Shown piece by piece: positions 57,718 to 64,000 of a stretch of 64,000 bases of DNA. Position 1 is the stretch's first letter. The number at the start of each line of letters is the position of its first letter. The notes beneath the pieces are model-generated. The model searched no databases and was not told the DNA's origin. It saw only the letters and a program-made list of their open reading frames with translations. Both the position numbers and the translations under genes were made by a program. The stretch comes from JADJOY01 sp016713535 [NCBI: Deltaproteobacteria bacterium] (GTDB lineage: Bacteria; JADJOY01), in contig JADJOY010000021.1 of NCBI GenBank assembly GCA_016713535.1, positions 1 through 64,000 of the forward strand, in the 5' to 3' direction.

Positions 57718-57764
57718 CCGCCGCGCACCCGGTGCGCGCTCTGCCGGCGCCGTGTGACAGCGGG

Positions 57765-58664
57765 TCAGCCCGCGTGCCCGGGGTCCGCGACCGGGGCCGG
57801 TGGGCGATGAACGTGCCGGTCCTTGCACTCCTGCTCGCGCCCCCGCACCACGCGCTCGCCCGCGAGGAGGCCGGTGGTCTCGGTGACGACGGTGCGCTGA
57901 CCCTCGCGGTGCTCGCCGTCGTAGAAGTAGAGCAGCACCCAGTCGTGGGTGCGCCCCAGCTCGTGCGCGCGCGCGGTGTTCGAGAAGATCGCCGTGAAGT
58001 GCCATGGGCCGCGCTCGGTGTGGAGGATCGGCAGCCACGCGCGTCCCGCGGGGTTGAGGCGGCGCGGCGCGATCGTGGGGAGGAGCCCGCGCTCCGCCAG
58101 CTCACGGTACTGCCGGTCGACGTCGAGGAGGAACTCGACGGCAGGTTCGGCGAGCGCGCCGCCGGCCGGCGGACGGGGCCGGGAGCGGACGCGATCGAGG
58201 AGGCTCGCGAGGCCGGCGCGGACCACGGCGACCCGACGAGGCCCGAAGCCCGGGATGCTCCCTAGCCGGCCCTCGTGAACGGCCGCCTCCAGCGCCTCCA
58301 GGGTGTCGACGTGGAGCGCGTCGTGGAGGCGACGGGCGAGCGCGGGGCCTACTCCGGGGATCGCGCGGAACACCGTCGTCGGATCGAGCGTGCCGCGCAA
58401 CCGCTCGAGCTGGCTCCACCGACCCGTGAGCACGAGCTCGCGAATCGCGGCGGCGATCGACTCGCCGACGCCCGGGAGCGCCATGAGCCCGTCGACGCCC
58501 CGCGCGGCGAATACGGCACCGACGTCTTGCTCGGCCGCTTCCAGGGTCGCGGCCGCCCTACGGTAAGCACCGATGCGGAAGGGGTTGGCGCCCTGCGCGG
58601 CGAGCAGCTCCGCGGTCTCGCGCATGCGCTCGGCGATCTGGCGGTTGATCTCGCTGCACGTCAT
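57765..58664 (-). CDS. Helix-hairpin-helix protein related to PolX N-terminal region
   Basis: A 299-residue DNA-binding-type protein. It begins EINRQIAERMRETAELLAAQGANPFRIGAYRRAAATLEA, the 8-kDa domain of family X polymerases. Three HhH motifs follow (LPGVGESIAAAI, IPGVGPALARRL, IPGFGPRRVAVV). The polymerase nucleotidyltransferase domain is absent. Instead there is a C-terminal region AWLPILHTERGPWHFTAIFSNTARAHELGRTHDWVLLYFYD of unknown role. ATG 58664 was chosen because the family begins there. Possibly a repair accessory or stand-alone DNA-structure binder. Confidence 0.75.
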   Translation of the reverse strand: MTCSEINRQIAERMRETAELLAAQGANPFRIGAYRRAAATLEAAEQDVGAVFAARGVDGLMALPGVGESIAAAIRELVLTGRWSQLERLRGTLDPTTVFRAIPGVGPALARRLHDALHVDTLEALEAAVHEGRLGSIPGFGPRRVAVVRAGLASLLDRVRSRPRPPAGGALAEPAVEFLLDVDRQYRELAERGLLPTIAPRRLNPAGRAWLPILHTERGPWHFTAIFSNTARAHELGRTHDWVLLYFYDGEHREGQRTVVTETTGLLAGERVVRGREQECKDRHVHRPPAPVADPGHAG

Positions 58665-59232
58665 CGCGAGCCCACGGTCTCCGATCGCGGGCCGAGCCCG
58701 GTCGACGAGCGACTCCCCACGGCGAGGCGCAGCGCGATCGGTTGGAGGAAGGTCGACAAGCGACGGTGTGCCGTCCGGCGAGGGCTGCGCTCCTCGACAG
58801 TGTGTTCCAGGCCCCACTCGCGCGTCGACGGGCTGCGTACGGAGGCCCACCGCCCTCGTTTTGCTTGCCGTCGGAGCCTCCCACCACGGGTCGAGGGCGC
58901 GGCTCGGTAGGGTCCTCGGCGGGGCGAGCGCGGCTCGGTGGCGGTCGTCGGCGTGATTCTTCGCCGCGTTGCGTCGTGCCTTGACAGAAGGAGAGACGGC
59001 TCGTTACACCGAGATCGCCTGTTCGTGTCGACAGTGGACGAGGTGGTCGACAGGACCAGGTGATCTCGAGCCTTCACCTCCCCCGACCCACCCACGGCGT
59101 ATGCCGAGCCCCGCTCGTGAGCGCCGGGTGGTGGGGGAAGGACCACGAAGGCGGTCAGCGAAGGCGACGGTCGGCCCCCGGGCGATCCGCCTTCATCCGG
59201 CGCCGACGACGCGCCACGGAGAGTGACGAGCG
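58665..59232 (+). promoter_or_regulatory. Intergenic leader of the nuo cluster, with a candidate promoter
   Basis: No convincing gene is found in these 568 bp; short ORFs are Arg-rich shadows on both strands. A possible promoter is TTGACA at 58981-58986, a 17-bp spacer and TTACAC at 59004-59009; the -10 is weak. The 224-bp leader between it and nuoB has no recognised riboswitch. Confidence 0.4.
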
Positions 59233-59740
59233 ATGGGTCTCGAGCACGTCCTGGCCGAGAGCGCCATCACGTCCCGTCTCGAGGACGCGATCAACTGGGC
59301 GCGGAAGTATTCCTTCTTCCTGTACCCGTTCGTGACCGCCTGCTGCGGCATGGAGTTCATGTCGGTGGCGGGACCGCGGTACGACATCGACCGCTTCGGC
59401 GCGGCCTATCCGCGCTTCTCGCCGCGCCAGTCGGATCTCCTCATGGTGGTGGGAACGATCACCCATCGCCAGGCGCCGTTCCTCGCGCGTCTACGACCAG
59501 ATGTGCGAGCCGAAGTGGGTGATGGCGTTCGGCGCCTGCACCTGTTCGGGTGGGCCCTACAACAACTACGCGACGTTGCAGGGGATCGACCGGGTCATCC
59601 CCGTGGACGTGTACGTCCCGGGTTGCCCGCCGCGTCCGGAAGCTGTGCTCGATGGCCTCATGAAGCTGCAAGACAAGGTGCAGGGCGAGCGCGTTCCCGC
59701 GACCGGCCGGCACAAGGATCTGGTGGTTCTGCCGGCCTGA
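59233..59740 (+). CDS. nuoB: NADH-quinone oxidoreductase subunit B (one frame break)
   Basis: Carries cluster N2, which reduces quinone in complex I. Ligand pair in [23 protein letters not shown], third Cys in [23 protein letters not shown], fourth in [20 protein letters not shown] single-base error near 59490 splits the protein between FLAR and YDQM. Joined length is about 169 residues, as expected. Being essential in most respirers, this break argues for sequencing error. nuoA is not upstream. Confidence 0.93.
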
Positions 59741-59809
59741 GCCGGTTCGCTCGATTCACTCCGTACCGCGCGACGCGCTCGCTTTCGCCGCGGCCACCGA
59801 GAGGACGCC

Positions 59810-61423
59810 CTGGACTCCACCGCAACGCCCGCCACGGTCACGTTCACCATCGATGGCCGGAGTCTGACCGTGCCCAAGGGCACCACGGTGCTCTCGGCCG
59901 CCCTGGATGCGGGGATCCACGTCCCGCACTACTGTTTCCATCCCAAGCTCTCGATCGACGGCTCGTGCCGGATGTGCCTCGTGCACGTCGAGAAGGCACC
60001 CAAGCTCCAGATCTCCTGCAACACGGCCGCGACCGACGGCATGGTCGTGAAGACCGACACGCCCGCGGTCCTCGAGGCGCGCAAGGGGGTGATGGAGCTG
60101 CTGCTCGTCAACCACCCCCTCGATTGTCCGATCTGCGACCAGGCGGGCGAGTGCAAGCTCCAGGAGTTCGCGTTCCAGCACGGACGCGGCTACGGGCGCA
60201 CCGAGGACGTACGGCGAAAGGCGCCCAAGCGGACCGAGATCGGCCCGCGGGTGGTGTTCGACCAGGAGCGTTGCATCCTGTGCCGGCGCTGCGTGCGGTT
60301 CACCGCCGAGATCTCGGGGACCCGCGAGCTCGCGGTCCTCAACATGGGCGATCGCTCGTTCATCTCCACCTATCCGGGCCAGCCGCTCGACAATCCGTAC
60401 TCCATCAACACCGCCGACATCTGCCCGGTGGGTGCGCTGCTCTCGACGGAGTTCCACCACAAGCTCAGGGTGTGGTTCCTCAACGAGACGCCGGGCGTGT
60501 GCACGAGCTGCTCGCGCGGCTGCAACGTGAACGTGGGCGGCTACAAGGACCGCGTGTGGCGGCTCACGCCGCGCCGCAACGACGCCGTGAACGACACGTG
60601 GATGTGTGACCACGGGCGCCTCAACATCGACTACGTGAACGACGAGCGCCGGGCCCGCGGTGCCGCGCTACGCACCGCGACGGATGGCTTCGAGGAGCTG
60701 CCGTTCGCGCTGGCGATCCGTCGGCTCGCGGATTGGGTGGCCGAGGTCAAGGCACAGCATGGGCCGCAGTCGGTCGCGGTGGTCGCCTCGCCACAGCTCA
60801 CCAACGAAGAGGCGTTCTTGCTGCGTCGCTTGGTGCGCGACGTGTGGGGCACCTCGATGCTCGCCGTTCCGGTGCCGATGGGTGAGGGCGACGACTTCCT
60901 CGTCCGGCCCGAGAAGGCCGCCAACGGCCGCGGCTTCGCGGACCTGGACGTGCCGGGTGCTTCACTGGACCAGGTGCTCGACGAGTGCACCGCGGGCCGC
61001 GTGAAGCTGCTCTACGTGATCGGCAGCGAGATGCTCTCGGTCGCCGGCGAGGCGCGAGTGCGGCGCGCGCTGAGCGGAGTCGAGAGAGTCGTGAACCACG
61101 ACATCCTGCCGACCACGATCAGCGATCACGCGAGCCTGGTGATCGGTGGCTGTACGTGGGCCGAGAAGAGCGGTACCTACACCAACTTCGAGGGGCGGGT
61201 TCAGGCGATCCGCGCGGCGATCAGCCCGCCGGGCGGCAACCTCACCGAGGGTGAGGTGTTCGCGCGGCTGATCGCCTCGCACGGCGGCGCCAGCGAGCAC
61301 TTCGACGCGGATCGGGTGCTGCGCGCCATCGCGGCGAGCGTGCCCGCGTACGGGAGTGTCACCCCCGAGGCGGTCCAGCCGGGCGGAGTCGCCACCGGAG
61401 ACGCCGCTCAGCCGGCGGCCTGA
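59810..61423 (+). CDS. nuoG: NADH-quinone oxidoreductase subunit G (short form, CTG start?)
   Basis: Iron-sulfur subunit of complex I. [2Fe-2S] domain VTFTIDGRSLTVPKGTTV ... VPHYCFHPKLSIDGSCRMCLV is followed by DCPICDQAGECKLQ and CILCRRCVRFTAEISG, then the CTSCSRGCNV ... CDHGR cluster. The molybdopterin-like domain is reduced: the total is about 537 residues against 700-900 in many NuoG proteins. The conserved first strand VTFTIDG lies upstream of the only GTG (59870). The in-frame candidate start is CTG 59810 after GAGAGG, a rare codon or a misread ATG. nuoI follows 52 bp later. Confidence 0.9.
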   Translation: MDSTATPATVTFTIDGRSLTVPKGTTVLSAALDAGIHVPHYCFHPKLSIDGSCRMCLVHVEKAPKLQISCNTAATDGMVVKTDTPAVLEARKGVMELLLVNHPLDCPICDQAGECKLQEFAFQHGRGYGRTEDVRRKAPKRTEIGPRVVFDQERCILCRRCVRFTAEISGTRELAVLNMGDRSFISTYPGQPLDNPYSINTADICPVGALLSTEFHHKLRVWFLNETPGVCTSCSRGCNVNVGGYKDRVWRLTPRRNDAVNDTWMCDHGRLNIDYVNDERRARGAALRTATDGFEELPFALAIRRLADWVAEVKAQHGPQSVAVVASPQLTNEEAFLLRRLVRDVWGTSMLAVPVPMGEGDDFLVRPEKAANGRGFADLDVPGASLDQVLDECTAGRVKLLYVIGSEMLSVAGEARVRRALSGVERVVNHDILPTTISDHASLVIGGCTWAEKSGTYTNFEGRVQAIRAAISPPGGNLTEGEVFARLIASHGGASEHFDADRVLRAIAASVPAYGSVTPEAVQPGGVATGDAAQPAA

Positions 61424-61475
61424 GCCATAAGCCTCGCACGGGTTCGACGAAGAAAGCGCATCGGGAGCCACGTTC

Positions 61476-62027
61476 ATGCCGGGCAGCGTCATCACGGTTC
61501 GTCGCGACCAGGCGGAGACCCTGCTCGCGCGGATCTACCTGTGGGAGATCGTCAAGGGCTGCGTGATCACGGCGCGGCACTTCTGGCGCAACCTGATCGG
61601 CTACATGATCGGCCGACGCCGCACGTTCGTCGTGAACTGGCCCGAGGAGAAGGTCGGATACTCGCCGGCGTTCCGCGGGATGCCGGTGCTGGTGCAGATG
61701 GAGAACGGCGCCGAGCGCTGCGTGGCCTGCGGGCTCTGCGAGAAGGCGTGTCCGACGGACTGCATCACGATCTTCCCGGAGGAGGTCGGCGACGGCATCC
61801 AGCGCCGGCCCAAGGTCTTCGACATCGCCATCGACCGCTGCATGTTCTGCGGTCTGTGCGAGGAGGCTTGTCCCGAGGAGGCGATCGTCATGAGCCGCCG
61901 CGTCGAGGTCGCATCGATCACCAAGGAAGGGTGCCTGTGGCACAAGGAGGACCTGCTCACGCCGGCCTCGGAGCTCCCGATCCGACTTGGCCACATTCGC
62001 AACGGCTACGACCGGAGCCCGAACTGA
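61476..62027 (+). CDS. nuoI: NADH-quinone oxidoreductase subunit I
   Basis: Two [4Fe-4S] clusters (N6a, N6b) linking NuoG to NuoB. Motifs are CVACGLCEKACPTDCITI and CMFCGLCEEACPEEAIVM. An N-terminal amphipathic region EIVKGCVITARHFWRNLIG precedes them. It is 183 residues and complete. In this cluster it comes directly after nuoG, without nuoH between them, which is unusual. The nuoC start is one base after its stop. Confidence 0.95.
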   Translation: MPGSVITVRRDQAETLLARIYLWEIVKGCVITARHFWRNLIGYMIGRRRTFVVNWPEEKVGYSPAFRGMPVLVQMENGAERCVACGLCEKACPTDCITIFPEEVGDGIQRRPKVFDIAIDRCMFCGLCEEACPEEAIVMSRRVEVASITKEGCLWHKEDLLTPASELPIRLGHIRNGYDRSPN

Positions 62028-62028
62028 C

Positions 62029-62541
62029 ATGAGCGGCGCGAACTTCCCCCAGCGGCGCACCGATCCGGTGTTGCCGCGCCTCACGGAGCGATTCGGAGAC
62101 GCGATCGTCGGCACGCACAGCCAGCACGGCGACGAGACCGCCGTCGTGGCGCGTGACTCGCTCCACGACGTGATGGCGTTCCTGCGCGACGACCCGGACC
62201 TCAGCTTCGACATGCCGACCGACGTCACGGTGGTCGACCATCTGCCGCGCACGCCGCGCTTCGAGGTCGCCTATCACCTGACCTCGACGCGTGACCTGCG
62301 CCGCATCCGCGTCAAGGTGCAGCTCGACGCGAGCGACGCGCGGGTCGCGAGCGTCAAGGATCTGTGGCCCGGGATGGACTGGCACGAGCGCGAGGCCTAC
62401 GACATGTACGGTGTCACGTTCGACGGACACGGCGACCTGCGCCGCATCCTGCTCTATCCCGAGTTCCAGGGGCACCCGCTCCGCAAGGACTACCCGAAGA
62501 CCCGCCGCCAGCCGCGCCTCGGCATCGAGGACCCGGGCTGA
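62029..62541 (+). CDS. nuoC: NADH-quinone oxidoreductase subunit C
   Basis: Peripheral-arm structural subunit, 170 residues. The 30-kDa signature is near the C-terminus: VKDLWPGMDWHEREAYDMYGVTFDGHGDLRRILLYPEFQGHPLRKDYP. It is separate from nuoD, not fused as in E. coli. ATG 62029 was preferred over an upstream in-frame alternative inside nuoI. Confidence 0.94.
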   Translation: MSGANFPQRRTDPVLPRLTERFGDAIVGTHSQHGDETAVVARDSLHDVMAFLRDDPDLSFDMPTDVTVVDHLPRTPRFEVAYHLTSTRDLRRIRVKVQLDASDARVASVKDLWPGMDWHEREAYDMYGVTFDGHGDLRRILLYPEFQGHPLRKDYPKTRRQPRLGIEDPG

Positions 62542-62581
62542 CCCGGGACCACGCACGAGAGGCGACAGACCGGAACCGACG

Positions 62582-63835
62582 ATGGCCGAGCCCGCGACCG
62601 CACCCGCTCTCGACTTCCTCGAGGTCGAGCTTCCCGAGGGGTTCAACGACCCGATCGGCGAGGAGTTCGAGATTCGCCCGATGGTGTTGCCGATGGGGCC
62701 TTCCCATCCGGCGATGCATGGCACCGTCCGCATCGTGCTGAAGCTCGAGGGCGAGACCGTCGTCGACGCCGACGTTCAGGTCGGCTACCTGCACCGCGGC
62801 TTCGAGAAGGAGTGCGAGTCCGGGACCTGGGAGCAGGCGATCCCGTACACCGATCGCCTCAACTACAACTCGGCGATCATCTGCAACCTGGGCTACTGCC
62901 TCGCGGTCGAGAAGCTGCTCGGCATCGAGGTGCCGCCGCGGGCTCAGGCGCTGCGCGTGCTCGCGAGCGAGCTCTCGCGCATGGGCGACCACTTCACCTG
63001 CGTCGGCGCGGGCGGCCTCGAGCTCGGCGCGATGAGTGCCTTCCTGTACGCGGTCGAGGCGCGCGAGATGTTGTGGGACCTCGTCGAGGACCTGTGCGGC
63101 GCGCGGGTGACGAACAACTACGTCAGGATCGGCGGGCTGTCCCAGGACCTCCGCGAGGGCTTCGCCGACCGGTTGAAAACCACGTTCGCGAAGGTGGACG
63201 AGCTCTACTCGGACGTCGACAAGCTGCTCACCGCGAACCGGATCTTCGTCGATCGGCTCAAGAACACCGGGCTGCTCTCCAAGGACCGCGCGATCGCCTG
63301 GGGGCAGACGGGACCGGTGCTGCGGGCGACGGGTGTGCCGTACGACATCCGCAAGGCGTTCCCCTACAGCGGCTACGAGCGCTACGACTTCGACGTCCCG
63401 GTCGGCAGCGTGGGCGACAACTACGACCGCTTCCTGATCCGCATGGAAGAGCTGCGCCAGAGCATCCGGATCATCGAGCAGGTGCTGAAGGACCTGCCGG
63501 GCGGCCCCGTGAACGTCGACGATCCCAAGGTGCGCTGGCCGGCCAAGACCCGCGTGTTCACGCGCATGGAAGAGCTCATCGACCAGTTCATGCTGGTGAC
63601 GGGCGGCATCCGTGTGCCGGCGGGCGAGGGCTACGTCGCCGTCGAAGGCGCCAACGGCGAGCTCGGCTTCTACGTGGTCAGCGATGGCTCGGGTCACCCG
63701 GTCAAGATGCGCTGTCGTAGCCCGAGCTTCGCGAACACCAGCGCGCTGCGCGAGATGATCATCGGCAGCATGATCGCCGACATCATTCCCACGTTCGACC
63801 TGCTCAACATGATCGGTGGGGAGTGCGACCGATGA
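62582..63835 (+). CDS. nuoD: NADH-quinone oxidoreductase subunit D
   Basis: 49-kDa quinone-site subunit, 417 residues. It has VLPMGPSHPAMHGTVRIVLKLEGE with the His region near the quinone cavity, VGYLHRGFEKECE, YTDRLNYNSA, ELSRMGDHFTCVG, and the end KMRCRSPSFANTSALREMIIGSMIADIIPTFDLLNMIGGECDR. Cys residues of the NiFe-hydrogenase ancestor are absent, as expected. It overlaps nuoE by ATGA. Confidence 0.96.
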   Translation: MAEPATAPALDFLEVELPEGFNDPIGEEFEIRPMVLPMGPSHPAMHGTVRIVLKLEGETVVDADVQVGYLHRGFEKECESGTWEQAIPYTDRLNYNSAIICNLGYCLAVEKLLGIEVPPRAQALRVLASELSRMGDHFTCVGAGGLELGAMSAFLYAVEAREMLWDLVEDLCGARVTNNYVRIGGLSQDLREGFADRLKTTFAKVDELYSDVDKLLTANRIFVDRLKNTGLLSKDRAIAWGQTGPVLRATGVPYDIRKAFPYSGYERYDFDVPVGSVGDNYDRFLIRMEELRQSIRIIEQVLKDLPGGPVNVDDPKVRWPAKTRVFTRMEELIDQFMLVTGGIRVPAGEGYVAVEGANGELGFYVVSDGSGHPVKMRCRSPSFANTSALREMIIGSMIADIIPTFDLLNMIGGECDR

Positions 63836-64000
63836 GCGCCGCCGAAGCCCGCGTGCTCGCGCCCGTCCTGCCGCCCGAGGTGGTGGCGGCGATCGAGGCG
63901 GAGATTCCGAACTACCCCGTCAAGAAGGGCGCGATGATGAACTCGCTTCATCACGTGCAGAAGGCGCTCGGGTGGATCCCGCGCGACGCGATGGTGGAGG
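63832..64000 (+). CDS. nuoE: NADH-quinone oxidoreductase subunit E, partial (runs off window)
   Basis: The first 56 codons of the 24-kDa subunit: PEVVAAIEAEIPNYPVKKGAMMNSLHHVQKALGWIPRDAMVE matches the NuoE N-terminal helical region (YPxKxSAxMxxLxxxQxxxGWI). The [2Fe-2S] Cys residues lie beyond the window. nuoF is expected next. Confidence 0.88.
   Translation, partial: MSAAEARVLAPVLPPEVVAAIEAEIPNYPVKKGAMMNSLHHVQKALGWIPRDAMVE

Noticed and set aside
58742-58984. Small ORFs before nuoB
   Set aside because: They have no ribosome site, no conserved motif and typical Arg-rich composition of out-of-frame GC-rich DNA.

Overview
The window is about 64 kb of very GC-rich DNA (roughly 70 percent by eye) from a Gram-negative, respiring bacterium. 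The outer-membrane signs are an alginate-export-type porin, ADP-heptose and WaaP-type LPS genes, O-antigen ligase and several lipoproteins. Acyl-CoA dehydrogenases, Rieske oxygenase, divergent amidohydrolases, Ca-binding and GND-repeat surface proteins and plentiful intergenic hairpins suggest a poorly cultured lineage near the former Deltaproteobacteria (Binatota- or Myxococcota-like). That placement is inference; no rRNA or universal marker beyond gmk and nuo is present. No tRNA, rRNA or CRISPR array was recognised.

Layout. 1-1.1 kb: a GAF/BTAD regulator. 1.3-8.9 kb: a diheme cytochrome followed by narGHJI, a membrane nitrate reductase (or nitrite oxidoreductase-like) operon. 8.9-12.3 kb: a CMD-family protein, a divergent Fur-like regulator, a TorD-like chaperone and a porin. 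12.5-14.5 kb: TetR divergent from an acyl-CoA dehydrogenase. 14.6-20.4 kb: a radical SAM gene cut by an IS-like end, a class I isoprenoid-synthase-like protein, two amidohydrolases and a Rieske oxygenase. 20.6-24.7 kb: dps, a tandem repeat array, an MmyB-type regulator and a divergent DUF2834/hydrolase pair. 24.9-29.8 kb: acyl-CoA dehydrogenase, a surface protein with type 3 repeats, a second repeat array and a catalase-like lipoprotein. 29.9-39.2 kb: LPS core genes, then yicC-remA-gmk-rsh and a HEAT-repeat protein. 39.3-44.8 kb: SGNH hydrolase, VCBS lipoprotein and two secreted paralogs. 45.1-51.8 kb: an exopolysaccharide/O-antigen cluster. 51.9-58.7 kb: GND-repeat lipoprotein, a GMC dehydrogenase pair, a propeller lipoprotein and a PolX-like HhH protein. 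59.2-64 kb: complex I genes in the unusual order nuoB-G-I-C-D-E.

Two features stand out. First, about fifteen conserved genes, including nuoB and rsh, carry single-base frame breaks, usually at short G/C runs. This points to base-calling or assembly error rather than gene decay. Second, a family of intergenic hairpins recurs through the first 29 kb. Each has a GTAG or GGAG head, a variable but self-complementary GC stem and a small set of loops, and some have amplified into 48-bp, ~187-bp and ~224-bp tandem arrays. They look like REP elements whose stems are free to change. Also present are an IS21-like end with three 23-bp repeats, a 176-bp MITE-like palindrome with a TTAG duplication, and a pair of shared TetR-type operators.
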